A stretch of 64,000 nucleotides of DNA from Chelydra serpentina (lineage: Eukaryota > Chordata > Testudines > Chelydridae). Position numbers and translations under genes: made by a program. Positions 11,256 to 23,185 of the stretch are shown here, one piece after another. Below the pieces are notes generated by a model that saw only the letters and a list, made by a program, of their open reading frames with translations, was not told the origin of the DNA and did no database searches. The DNA lies in contig JBAIAC010000068.1 in assembly GCA_037349315.1 (NCBI GenBank), positions 19,621,001 to 19,685,000 on the forward strand. Reading direction: 5' to 3'. Each line of letters starts with the position of its first letter. Position 1 is the stretch's first letter.

Positions 11256-12832
11256 ACTGGAGGATAACTAATGTATCGCCGATTGTTTAAAAAAAAAGAG
11301 CGCTCCAGAGGCAATCCTGGCTATTACAGGCCAATAAACCTAACTTCAGTACCAGGCAAATTAGTTGAAACTTTAGTAAACAGAATTATCAGATATGATG
11401 ATGAACACAATATGTTGCGGGAAGAGGCAGCATGGCTTTTTTGAAAGGTAAATCATGCCTCACTAATCTATAAGAAGTCTTAGAGGAAGTCAACAAATAT
11501 GTGGACAAAGGTGATCCAGTGAATATAGTGTACTTGGACTTTCAGAAAGCCTTTCATAAGGTCCCACACCAAAGGCTCTTAAGCAAAGTAAGCAGTCATG
11601 GGATAAGAGGGAAGGTCCTCTCATGGATCAGTAACTGGTTAAAATATAGGAAATAAAGAGTAGGAATAAATAGTCAGTTTTCACACTGGAGTTAAGTAAA
11701 TAGCAGGGTCATCCAAGGATCTGTACTGGGACCAGTGCTATTCGACATATTCACAAATGATCTGGAAAAAGCAATAAACAGTGAGGTGGCAAGGTTTGCA
11801 GATGATACAAAATTATTTAAGATAGTTAAGTCCAAAACTGACTGTAAAGAGTTACAAAGGGAATCTCCCAAAACTGGGTGACTGGACAACAAAATGGAAA
11901 ATGAAATGCAATGTTGATAAGTGCAAAGTAATGCACATTGGAAAACATAATCCCAAATATATATACAAAATGATGGGGTCTCAATTAGCCGTTACCACTC
12001 AAGGAAGAGATCTTGGAGTCATTGTGGATAGTTCTCTGAAAACATCTGCTCAATATGCAGCGGCAGTTGAAAAAGCTAACAGAATATTAGGAATCATTAG
12101 GAAAGGGTTAGAAAATATGACAGTAAATATCATAATGCCACTATATAAATACATGGGACGCCCAAATTTTGAATACAGTGTGCAGTTCTGATCACCCAAT
12201 CTCAAAAAAGATATATTAGACTTGGCAAAAGTAGAGAGAAGGGCAACAAAAATATTTAGGGGTATGGAACAACTTCCATCTGATAAAATATTAAAAAGAC
12301 TAGGACTGTTCATTTTAGAGAAGAGATAACTAAAGGGGGATATGATAGAGGTCTATTAAAATCATGAATGGTGTGGAGAAAGTGAATATGGAAGTGTTAT
12401 TTACCCCTTCATGTAACACAAGCACCAGGGGTCTCCCAATGAAATTAATAGGCTGCAGTTTTAAAAGAAACATAAGGAAGTACTTCTTCACACAACACAC
12501 AGTCAAAATGTGGAACTCGTTGCCCGGGGATGTTGTGAATGCCAAAACTATAACTGGGTTCCAAAAATTAGATAAACTCATGCAGAATAGATCCCTCAAT
12601 GGCTACTAGCCAAGATGGTCAATGATGCAACCCAATGCTCTTGGGGTATCTAGGCCTCTAATTCCTAGAAGCTGGGACTGGACAACAGGGAATGGATCAC
12701 ACAATTATTGCCCAGTTCTGTTCATTCCCTCTGAGGCATCTGGCATTAGCCACTGACAGAAAACAGGATATTGGGCTAGATGGACCATACGTCTGACCCG
12801 GTATGGCCATTCTTACACTCTTATGTTCATCA
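11256..12832 (+). mobile_element. CR1 LINE, sense, 5'-truncated
   Basis: Starts at GACTGGAGGATAACTAATG and ends in ATTCTTACACTCTTATGTTC, the CR1 3' terminus. Reverse-transcriptase words are visible: YLDFQKAF near 11530, then MKCNVDKCKVMHIGKHNPKY (11901) and [10 protein letters not shown] (12550). Frameshifts and stops interrupt the frame, so it is dead. Confidence 0.9.
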
Positions 12833-13265
12833 GATCAGTGGCAGCAGGGGAAGAAGAAATATTTCTCCTCCCACACTGTTCCTTTCTGCAAAGAGCCATC
12901 TGAACCATCTGTGGAAGAGCTCTTTTGTGTTTCAAGACATCTCCAAACTAAGGCCAAAAATCATGAATTTTAAATTACAAACAACTCTTCAGAATTCAAC
13001 TTTTGTGGTCTAGAAGTGTAGAATGTATGTGATGGTATTACATGGCTGTTATAGTTGTTAACTTGTGTGACACTTAGAAGAATTTTAAAATCACTAAGAA
13101 GGCAACTTTGTTGTATTTTTCACAAATATCCTATTGATAAAATAGATGAACTTCACTGAAGTAGGCATGGGAAAACAAATCCGCAGCTGTGTGAGGAAAC
13201 ATGAATTTGCCTTCTTTTTTTTTTATCACTGATTCAGAAAATGAAAGAATGTTATTTTTGTCTAG
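12833..13265. other. EFR3A intron before the DEDRLS exon
   Basis: No feature except the branch/acceptor region just before 13266. Confidence 0.5.
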
Positions 13266-13354
13266 ATGAAGATAGACTCTCCAGAAGGAAGAGCATTGTG
13301 GACACTGTATCTATTCAGGTGGATATTCTGCCTGGCAACAACACAGAGGATAAG
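13266..13354 (+). CDS. EFR3A: EFR3A coding exon (DEDRLSRRKS segment)
   Basis: 89 nt after TTGTCTAG and before GTATGT. It starts with two bases that complete an Asp codon and ends on a codon boundary. It encodes DEDRLSRRKSIVDTVSIQV and then the variable PGNNTEDK. The RRKS motif is a basophilic-kinase-like serine site (inference). Confidence 0.95.
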
Positions 13355-16300
13355 GTATGTGAAAAACAAGTTATCCTAGGAAGTATCTCTTGCATAAAGA
13401 GACAACCTACAGAATGAAACTTTTCCAGAGAAACTCTCAAACTCTTTTTTGTCTTACATGTCTTATTTTCTATCTCTTCAGAAGTAAAGATCTTTATTAA
13501 CTAGTTTATTGAAGCTGGGGTACACTACAGTATTTGAGTTATTTTTGACCGTTAATATGGGCTACTGTTTCAATGAAGCTTCTAGATAGTTACTTTTCAG
13601 CCAGTGTAAGGTATTGAGGGAACGCTAATTATATGCTAAATTTCTGTGTAATACATTATGAGATATTACATCTTAACTGAGTAAAATACAGGTAACTCCA
13701 AATATGTAACTTGATGCCACTGAACACTTACTAAGGGAACTGAACACAGGAAGAGAGAAATTCCACACATTGTATATAATAAATAAGTCTTATATCTTGT
13801 CCTTTCTATTTTCAGGAATGTATAATAATCTGTATTTTAAGGCAGAGGAAAGAATTGATAGAATCAAACAAAAGATACAGACATAAGGTACAGGGATTGA
13901 GACTAATTATCTTGCAGGAAGGCTACAGTGTGACTAACTGTTGGGACAAATCTTAGACTTCTTAACTGAAATGTTCCGAATAAATACTCCACTTTCCAGT
14001 GGCTGTGGAAATTTACCCCCACCCCCTCCAAAAAAAAGTGTGCTAAGCATAAAATGTAAGCTGTTTCTGTTACTTCTAGATTGTATCAGGAAATGTGTAA
14101 CATAAAGGTGAAAAGTAATTAATTCCCAATTTTCTCTGAGTGCTAAAGGGAAGCAGCATTTACACCCTCACAAGAGCAGGGGTGTAAATGTTGATGTCCT
14201 ACCTGAATTTTTCTTAGTTTTTGTGTGTATAATTCTAAATCTGTTGAAAGAACTTTATGGTTTCAAGCTCAATAGTTAAGAAATACAAGAACTAAGGTTG
14301 CCTGCGCAGCCTTAATTCCTTCCCCTGTGCCCCCATGCATATGCATTATGATAGTCTTTAATTATCTGATCACATCATAGTTTTTCACAGGACTCCTGCC
14401 TCATTCAGTGCACAGGAGGGATGCTGCTCATTGAACGAATAGTTAGTTTGTATTCTGTCTCATCTTCATTAAAATTGTGGCCTGCCCATATCTTATTTAC
14501 TTCACACTATTCAAACCCTGCTCTGAGTACAGATTTTTAATTTCCTCATGGGCTTTTGTATGGTGTCCTCAACATAGTGTCCAAGTACTTCACAAATATT
14601 AACTATTTTTCACATACACCTGTGTGATGGGGAACTGAGGCACAGAAAGTAAGGTCAAAAGTGTGCACTAATTTTAGGTGTGCAACTTGTGATGGTTAGA
14701 GCCCGTCGCTCATTGTCCCATTCTCCTTGCCTCGCTTGCCCTAGGACCCACACCTCCTCCATCCTGTCCCTAAACTGGTTCACAGTCTCGGCCTCCCCTC
14801 TTCTCCACCCAGCTCCCAGTTTTCCCTAGGGCCGAACTTCCCTTGTTCCCAGCCCCAGTCTTTCCTTCCCACACCATGCTCTTGGTTCCAATCTGCTCCT
14901 TCCTCTGTATTTCACCACATTCCTCCTCCGAATTCTAGGTCAGGCTTTTGTGTCCTCTCCATTTGAGTCAGTTTCCTCCTTCATGTTGCCTGGGTGGCAG
15001 TAGGGAGAGTATTGAGAGCATAGAACAGAGTCGTCTCCTTATAACTTGGCAGGGTTGTTCTGTTTTTTTTCCCCAGCAGCAAAAAGCACATACTGATACA
15101 CAGGCCACCCCTTGGCAAATTTCAAGTCCATGTTACAAAGCATGAAGGTGCTAGGTAAAATATATTTTTCCTTAATCTCATTCCCAGAAGCTGTTGAATT
15201 CTTTTTTGCTGAAATGTACCCCAAAAAAATAAATAAAATACAATAAAAAATCAACCTGAGGCATTTCAGTACAAGTAGCTATTTTTTTATAAACAGATAG
15301 GCAACTGAAAAATGGGTCTTAATAATAAAGTGTCAGGCAACCATAAGTATGGCTGGAACTACCAGCTCTGTCTATAATAAAAGAGGTAGATCACTAAACA
15401 TTAGTAGAATGCAGAAGACAAAAGATTTGTAATCACATAGTGAGTCATTGCGATGGTGAAGAAATATAAGACTACTTTATGTATTCACAGTAATCTGTCT
15501 CTTAAATAAAAACTCTGTTAGGCTAAAAAATGTAAAAGGTATTTAGGCGTTGCTGCATGCAACGTTGCAATGCCCAACTGATTGAGGAGCCTAAATCTCA
15601 TTTTTCAAAAGAGATTTAGGCACTTAGGCTCCCATTGGGATTTTGACTCCGAAGTCCCTTTTGAAATGTACAGCATTGAACACAGCAACTCCTAAATACC
15701 TTTTAAAAATCTGGGCTTTAGTCTTGTGTGAGAAAAACATTTGTGCCACTTGAGAAATTATAGTTGAGTATAGACAAATTACTTATTCTTCAGCAGTTTG
15801 TGTTTCACTGAATTAAAAATCACTTATTTCCTTTAGGTCAGTAATACTGAAGAAATCACCTTTGAAGCTTTGAAGAAAGCAATTGGTGAGATTTATTGCA
15901 ATACTACATTTACACTTCTCCAGTAAATAAAATATTTGCCAGAAAGAAGCTTTGCCAACATAGCATACTTAAAATACTATATTAGTTTCTCATCATATAG
16001 CAGGTTGATTTAAAACCACAAACCCCTTAAACGATCTTCAGCATTTCTTAGAGAACTCTTCTCTTTACCTATAGCTGGTGGGACTTACTGAAAAGCTGGT
16101 AAATGAATCCTTATTTTTAACGGTTTCTGGAACTTTGTCTTTACAGGTCAAGGCTTGAAAGACACTTATGCAATTCACACAATGTTTTATCCTTAGCCTG
16201 TGTGAATTTCTGTTAAGTAAATATCTTTAAAGCACCTTTAATATAGTGACAAATGGTCAAGTCCTCAAAGGGAGTTCTCTGAGTATAGTGTGTGAAATTA

Positions 16301-19300
16301 GCATTATGAGCTTCAAAGGAGTTCCGTTTTTGTCTCAAACTTCCATGTCATATGCTCAGTTTATGATTAAAAAGGTGTTTTTCTAATTGCCAAGCCAGCA
16401 AACTTAACCTAGGGTCTGAAAATGCAGCTGAGTTCTTCCTTTAACACCTCACTACCACTAATAAAGAGTATGCAAGTCAAACTATGCCCATGCACATATC
16501 AAAGTGTAACTTGGAACACACTTAGAAGACAACAGGGTGTTACTGAGGGTATAACTTGGTTTGCAAACTCCTTACTGCTGGTTATGTTGCATGGAAATAA
16601 AGGAGTCCAAGTTGACTTCCTGATCCCAGGTTAAATTTGTTAGGCCGACTATTAAAAAAAAAAAAAAAGGCGAATAGTATATGGAGTTGATAGTCTTGTG
16701 TACACTTGAAGAATTAGTACCGATCCCCAGTTTAAGTATACTGAAAAAAACAAGCTGCATGAAGTCTTAGCACCTGTGTTCCGCCTATTGCCCCAAGTGT
16801 AAGGGCAAGAAGATAGCAAAAGATGGATAACGGATTGCATAATGTAATACTATAAACCCAAGAACATGGCCACTGGATGAAGTTTGGACCACATTCCACT
16901 GCATCTGTGGTGACCTCCTGTGCTCAAACAATAACTTACTGGGCAAATCCTGCGGTCCCTATTCAGGCAAAACTACTGATGGACTGAGTGGGAACTGAGT
17001 TGGGACCACAGGTTATGATGTTGTGTTCACTTTTTTTACACTGATTCTCAAGTACATGTTCCATTATTACAGGGAATTTGACTAACGAACTTATGCAATA
17101 AGTCTGCCTAAGCTGTGACTACTTTTTACTATTCATTTAAAAGATTCTAGTCTTTTGTCTTCGTTTTAAGTAGTAATAATAAAAAAATAAAGACATATAA
17201 ACCTCTTAATGTTTTTTGTCATTTCACTTATTGTAGGAAGTCTATATAAGCATAAATTAGAACTGTCTTCATTTTTTAAAAGATAATACTGGACTTGAAG
17301 AGCAGGAGAAAGAAAAGAGGCGTCTTGTGATTGAAAAGTTCCAAAAAGCACCTTTTGAAGAAATTGCAGCACAGTGTGAAACAAAAGTGAGTACTTAGTA
17401 CATTTTATATTGTTTCAAAGGCTTTTGTACAAGTGGTGATGGAGATACGAGGGTAAAGGGGTGGTTCATGATAGTGTTTACTATTAAAAGAAAACAGTTG
17501 TTGCCTTTTTGCCTTTATCTGTGCTCTGAATTTTTAATCTGTGGAGGGCTCAGTTTCACAGCAGGAAGCCTATCAGCAGACTGACATTCTTGTCAGTTTC
17601 TTGGCTTCTTGATTTCACATTTCCTCTCCAGCTTCACCCGTCAGCCTTGGGCGGGGCTCACAGCTGGAGCCTCTGGCCTCAAGGATGACAGCTGGAGATG
17701 AAATGTGAAATAATAGCAGCTGTGAAACTGACAAGAATGTCAATTTCACTGCTGGTAGGCTCCCTGCTGGGAAATTAAGCCCTACACCAGGCTGACAGCT
17801 CTGGCTGTCAGCCCCAGGGCAGGTGTGGGCGGGGACTGGGTGAGAGCCCCATTCCTGGCTGAGAGCTTAGGCTCTCAGCACTGGGGTAAGGGACTCTAGC
17901 TGTCAGCCCTGTGCGGCTGTCAGTGCCCCACACTCCAGCTACGTCGACCTAAGCACTACGCCTCTTGTGGAGGTGGAGTTAAGTCGATGTAGCGGGTGAC
18001 TTACATGAAGTGGAGCACCATTGTAGTGTAGACACTGGCAGAGTTAGGTTGACGTAAGCTGCCTTACGTCAACCTAACTCTAGTGTAGACCAGACCTTTG
18101 TCCTCCACCCCCCACGTACTACATGCACTTTTACCTTTGCTGCCTTTGAGACTGGGTTTCAGAGCCATGATTATTTTACTCTGGAATTGCAAGTAAATGC
18201 AACCTTTGGATCAAGCCAACATGCTTTAACTGACTGGAAGGGTCATTTTTCCCCCCTTCTCATCTTTTAAGAAATAAAAATCTACTTCAGTTTTGTTAAT
18301 AAATTCCCAATTCTTTTGCCTTCACACAACTGAGTCCTTGCTCCAACAGGGAAGCAAAACTCTGACATTCGGAGTATATTCCATTAAACCAATCCAGGCT
18401 GCTTCTTCGGAGTCATTCTGTGTACAGTGGTTTTATAGGATATCATTAAAATATTTAAATGTTTTCTCTCTGTAGGCAAACTTTCTTCATGATAGACTTT
18501 CACAGATACTGGAGCTCACCATTCGGTAAGGTTTTATGCACAAAAGGGAATTCATTAAAAGTAGAGGTCGTTGTCAGAAAATTCTGTGCTACTTTAAGAT
18601 GTTAGTCTCATGTACTTTACTGAAATAGCCTCATTTACAAAACATTTGATTTTATTGTTACTATTCTGATTTTTTTTTATTTAGAGGAAAATATCCTGTC
18701 AAGATTAGCCTATTAGCCCATCAAATATTTTCTGTTTTAAAAAGGTCAGCCTGTTTTCTATCCAAACCATATCATTAAAGGCATTGTTGCTAAGGATAAA
18801 AGTTGTTTTTTTCCATTAAAATTATTGACGGTTTTCCATGAGGATTGTATCTATTAATTAGGGTTTAATTGGGTCCCTAAGGAAGTTCCACCTGTATAAC
18901 TGTGGACAGAATTGGGCGTAAGTTTGAATAATATTTGCAGAAAGATGTGAAAATATATATTGGCAACACAGCACTGGAGTATTTTTTATATTTGTATTTT
19001 ATATATATATTTGTCATGCTTACAAAAATGTTGAATTTTCCCTTTGTTGCATGTGATCTAGGATTTACCTAGCAATCTATGTATTGTGACATGCCATGCA
19101 CATCTGTTCTGCATTTGAGGTAATATTGTAAATCAAAAGCCCTATCTTGATAGGTATGTTGACATCAACGAAACTGGTGATTCAGGCAAATATACAAACA
19201 AAAATCAGCCATTATAATTTGGCTTCATTATAAATGTAGGAAAAGGATACAGAAAGAATGGAAAGAAATTTAATCTCAAGTTTCCAAGCAGGTACTCTAT

Positions 19301-19493
19301 GAAGTTAAAAGTAATAACAGATTACATAAGTATATTATTATGAAAACTTAAATCGGATGCCTTTGTTTTCTCCTTCCTTCTTTACAGTCCTCCTCCTAGC
19401 CCCTCGGGAACGATGACCATTACTGCTGGGCATGCTCATTACCAATCCGTTCCAGTCTATGAGATGAAGTTTCCAGATCTTTGTGTGTATTAA
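13266..19493 (+). CDS. EFR3A: EFR3A, C-terminal 132 codons in five exons
   Basis: Coding exons are 13266-13354, 15837-15885, 17283-17386, 18476-18525 and 19388-19493, stop TAA at 19491. Each is bounded by AG and GT, and phases join without a break (398 nt; the first codon takes a G from an exon outside the window or not found). The peptide contains DRLSRRKSIVDTVSIQVDIL, SNTEEITFEALKKAI, EKFQKAPFEEIAAQCETK and ends VYEMKFPDLCVY, which I recognise as the vertebrate EFR3A C-terminus. EFR3A is a palmitoylated peripheral plasma-membrane protein built of helical repeats that, with TTC7 and FAM126, anchors PI4-kinase III alpha; this is family knowledge. The segment here is the phosphoserine-rich tail region, without the N-terminal cysteines. 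The segment after VDIL (PGNNTEDK) is the most divergent part against the mammalian form. The paralogue EFR3B is less likely because of the exact tail and the OC90 neighbour. Confidence 0.95.
13355..15530. other. EFR3A intron, little recognisable
   Basis: A short MIR/L2-like piece may lie near 14600-14660 (GGGGAACTGAGGCACAGA). No exon. Confidence 0.4.
15534..15704. mobile_element. MITE with about 21-bp terminal inverted repeats
   Basis: The left end AAAGGTATTTAGGCGTTGCTG pairs with right end CAGCAACTCCTAAATACCTTT with one mismatch. An inner inverted pair (CCTAAATCTC / GAGATTTAGG) makes the 171-bp unit foldback-prone. Confidence 0.6.
15837..15885 (+). CDS. EFR3A: EFR3A coding exon (VSNTEEITFEALKKAI)
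   Basis: 49 nt after CTTTAG and before GTGAG. It encodes 16 residues plus the first base of an Asp codon. No mismatch to the mammalian family sequence is apparent over these residues. Confidence 0.95.
15886..17282. other. EFR3A intron; poly(A) tract near 16655
   Basis: No exon or clear repeat besides the A-run. Confidence 0.5.
17283..17386 (+). CDS. EFR3A: EFR3A coding exon (EEQEKEKRRLVIEKFQKAPF)
   Basis: 104 nt after TTTAAAAG and before GTGAGT. It encodes 35 residues including EKFQKAPFEEIAAQCETK. The exon is in the + frame; a 72-codon open frame on the opposite strand here is its shadow. Confidence 0.95.
17535..18105. repeat. Composite inverted-repeat DNA element in EFR3A intron
   Basis: TGACATTCTTGTCAGTTTC (17581) recurs inverted as GAAACTGACAAGAATGTCA (17726). 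A GC-rich CTGTCAGCCC-rich part follows. The 3' part has a 19-bp perfect palindrome arm at 18040-18058 and 18063-18081. Ends not fixed. Confidence 0.5.
18040..18081. repeat. 19-bp perfect inverted repeat with 4-nt loop
   Basis: Arm AGAGTTAGGTTGACGTAAG, loop CTGC, then its exact complement. Part of the composite element above. Confidence 0.9.
18476..18525 (+). CDS. EFR3A: EFR3A coding exon (ANFLHDRLSQILELTIR)
   Basis: 50 nt after TCTGTAG and before GTAAGG. It encodes 16 residues plus two bases of an Arg codon that the last exon completes. Confidence 0.95.
19388..19493 (+). CDS. EFR3A: EFR3A terminal coding exon
   Basis: The acceptor is TTTACAG at 19381-19387. The exon encodes PPPSPSGTMTITAGHAHYQS and then VPVYEMKFPDLCVY, with TAA at 19491-19493. 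The 3' UTR follows without an intron. Confidence 0.96.
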
Positions 19494-22395
19494 GTGTCTT
19501 CTGAAGTCTGCAGGACATTATTTAGAGTAGAGTACAATAAACAGACCAAGATGAGTTTTCAAGTTCTTTGTTAATTTAGATTAAGTAAATAGTATTTTAG
19601 AAAAATGATGGACCTACAGCATATAGGAATGATTTTTAACCAAACTTTCATTTTTGTTTAACTATTCTCTAATATTTGAAGTTAGGTTTGTTATGTTACC
19701 TTATTATTTCACTTACAGTCATTTTTCTTATTTCGGTAGGTTTAAAAGTCAGAAGTAAATATTTCCTCTTCTTTTGCCAGCGTGTTCTAGAGTTTCAGAG
19801 ACTTAAAAAATGAGTTTACAGAAATACAGTTTCCTAGAATTGGGGGCTGTATCTGCAATACCTGGTGGCTTCCTTCCACCTGGGTTTCCAGATTTGGGTA
19901 GAGTGCTTTTGGTGTGCTTGCTGTTACCACATGTATCAGGGAGCAATATCCTAGCTCCCTATACTGTTGCTGTCTAGTAGCTATTTATTCCATTATTTTT
20001 AAATACATTAAATAGGCAACCTTTTACCTGTTCAGTTTCACTAATAAATATGACTGGTCAGACAATTGTTAAATATTGTTCCTGGTGAATGATTAACATA
20101 ATGTGCTTTTTAGAAATCCAGCACGTGCTGTTTTCTGCCGAAAGTTGCAATGTTCTGCTGGAGAGATGTAAATCCTCCTCTTGGAGCTCTGACTTGTGCA
20201 ATATTTCTCATGTCTTATGTGTATAGTTTACAGACTATGCTTTTGAAAATGCAGTAGTATTTTGCTGTCTGAATTACAATAAATAAATATATATTTAGTA
20301 TAGCAACAAACTGAGGGCATTTTAAATTGATAAGTATTTTAAATACTAGTTCATTTGTGAAATTATAAACACAGAAGATAAGATTATATGAAATGTTGCT
20401 CTGTGTAGTTTAGTAAAATAGGTTTTTAATGATATTTTGCAAATTGAAAGAAAACTGTGGATGAATCCTCTTGAAAGTTATACATTTAGATGTGTTTTTC
20501 AAGCAGAAGCATTTTGCAATTATATCTTTGTATACATTTTTGTTGCATTTGACAAGTCTTCCTGTGATTATTGAAAACCGATGTGCTAACGTTCATAGGT
20601 TTAGATACCTGAGTATAAATTTCAAATACATACACAGAACATAACTTTTTGTTAGCTCTGTACATAAAACTGTACTGTATAGTAAGTTGCTTGGCCCTTG
20701 ATGGTAACTGACAATGTTGTCTTAATGACACATTGAGAAATTCTGTGCGTAAAAATGAAAAGTTCTTATAATCCAGTGCTTTGAGGAGTGAGCTTTGTAG
20801 TCTAGTTCCAGCTGGATTTTTCTGAAACAACAAATATAATCAACTTACATTCTCAATACTTTAATATATGGTTTTGAATTTAATAAGTCTTTGAATGGGT
20901 CAGGGCTGAGATGAATAGTGTATTAAACTAATAACTCTTGTTATAAATTGATTAGGAAGTAGTCAATATGTTAACTGTCCTTGGCAATTTCCACACTTGC
21001 TGCAAAATGTAGGGCTTCTAGATTTTTAAACTTAAGTACAGTGTTCCTTTAAACGATCTTTAAAGGAGTGAAATAGCACATTTCCAGAGAAATTTCAGCT
21101 GTTTAGACCTATGAGATGACACATCAAGACTTTCAGGAAGCATTCACAAAACTCAGAAAGGTAATTGAGACCTTTTTTTCAGTTTGACAGTGCAATCACA
21201 GCTGTTAGTGGATGACGAAACAACCTCTTACCTACAGCATTCCGTTGTGATTGTTACTGCTGCAACGTATCATCCTGATCAGACCAGAGTCAACAGCATT
21301 AGTAGAACTCGTTGTCACCTTAGTTTTTAGTTTTCACTTTTTGTTTTTTAAGGTAAGATATTAGATTTTGACCTATATAAACAGAGTGTATTTTTTTTAA
21401 TTAGATGTAAGCTAGGGACGCAATGTAAAACAATCATCATCCACACTGATGTGATTTTATAAAGTAACACTGTGCACATTTGTATAAAAAAGAAATAGAA
21501 TTAAAGAGTCTAAAGAATAAGAAATAAAGAATGTACTTTCATTTGCACTCTTGTACTACGCAGACTGTGGTGTAAATATAGAATTTTCTCAGATTAACTA
21601 AATTCTGTTGCATGTATACTGCATGTGAAAAATTATATTTGACATTTCATGCACCATTCATTTGAAGTCTATTGATGAAGAATTTTTTTCATTTAATCAC
21701 AAGATAGGCTCCCACATGTCCTAAATTCAGACTAGTCTTGTTCAGGATGTGCAGATGTTAAGGAACTAAAGATCTGTAATCTTTTGGGACCTTGCCTGAT
21801 ATATAATTTCTTCCCTGCTGAAAATGCAGAGAGTCTGCAAGTTGAGTACTGTAGCCACTTTGGTCAGATGAGAATTGAGGATTTGTGGAAGTCTTCTGCA
21901 TAATATGTCGTACTCATAGTTTACTGTTAGTAATAAATTTGTGGGTATTTTGAAATCAAATTGTTCAGAATGCTGTTTTAATGTATACAGTTGCGTTGAA
22001 TCCTTTATTTTTTTCTGGTCTTGAAAAGAGTTGCAGAGCTTAGAATACAAAGTGTGCATACTGGGCTTGTCGTGTCTGTGACAGTTTGAATACTGTTTGA
22101 ATGTTTATCACTTCATGTCCAGTTGACATTTGTATGTATTCCAGCTTGTGCTTTAAATTCTTTTAAATGTAATGTCACTTTGAGTAATTATGGTTTTTGA
22201 TAGCAGTTCATTTTAAGATAAATTAAAATTATGTTAATTCAGAAGAAACAAAATTAGCCTGTTCAGAGTAAGGCTAATGTATCTGTTTTATTTATGCCCA
22301 TTCTGTACTGTTGGTGTTGAACCAGTTTCATGAAATGTAAGAATACACTGTGCAATGTACATTTCAGCAATAAAATAAACCAAAAAGTTAAAATA
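19494..22395 (+). other. EFR3A: EFR3A 3' UTR
   Basis: About 2.9 kb of AT-rich sequence with no coding exon follows the stop. AATAAA hexamers occur at 19537, near 20280 and at 22369-22374, the last followed by a second overlapping AATAAA. The 22369 signal is the likely distal poly(A) site because recognisable repeat sequence begins soon after it (22640). The extent is inferred; earlier signals may give shorter transcripts. Confidence 0.7.
22369..22374 (+). promoter_or_regulatory. Likely distal poly(A) signal of EFR3A
   Basis: AATAAA inside GCAATAAAATAAACC, downstream of a long AT-rich untranslated stretch. Confidence 0.6.
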
Positions 22396-22639
22396 GCCGA
22401 GTTCATTACAAATTAATTTGAACAGTTACAGTATTAATTACTGTATGATACTTGAGGTTAAGAAGTCGGTGCTGTCCTAAATATAGTACTTGCTTATTGT
22501 TGAGAAGCAAAACAAAATTTCAGTTAATACAGACAGACAGTTACTTTGCAAACCCAAAACATTTCACTTCTTCATAAAGTTGGGACTTGTTGGAAAAGTT
22601 CAACAAAATATTAGGCAGCAGCAAAACTTAAATTGCATT

Positions 22640-23185
22640 CCTAAGGGCATATAAGAACTGCCATACTGGGTCAGACCAACAGTCCATCTAGCCCAGTATC
22701 CTGTCTTCTGAAAGTGGCCAGTGCACAATGCTTCAGAGGGAATGAACAAAACAGGGCAATTTCAAGTGATCCGTCCCCTGTCATCCAGTCCTAGCTTCTG
22801 GCAGTTGGAGGTTTAGGGACACCCAAAGCATGTATTATCTGGGGTTTTCAGAACCCCCAGCAGGGGCAACTTAACTATTTCACTCCAGGCGGTGTCGGGA
22901 ATATATCAGTAGGAACATAGCCATTCTGTCTGATCAAGGATTAAATGCAAGTGAGCGTGCTCTTGTCTAACACTGCAGTTTATTAGATTTAAGCACACAC
23001 AGACATAAGCAGTAGGTTTAGAACATCCCTTGTCAAAGACTTTTTGAAAGTCCAAGAATGCTATGTTGATTGTATCACCCTGGTCCACTTGCTTGTTGAC
23101 AATCTCAAAGAATTCTAATAGATTGGTGAGGCATGATTTCCCTCTGCTCGGACTGTTGATTAAACTTGTTTCCCAAGTCTATGCC
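22640..23185 (-). mobile_element. CR1 LINE fragment, antisense, internally rearranged
   Basis: Starts with CATACTGGGTCAGACCAACA and CAGTATCCTGTCTTCTGAAA (CR1 3' end, antisense), then jumps to RT coding: the - strand at 23088 reads MDQGDTINIAFLDFQKVFDK, the CR1 LDFQKAFDK block. An unrelated 150-nt piece separates the two. Confidence 0.75.
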
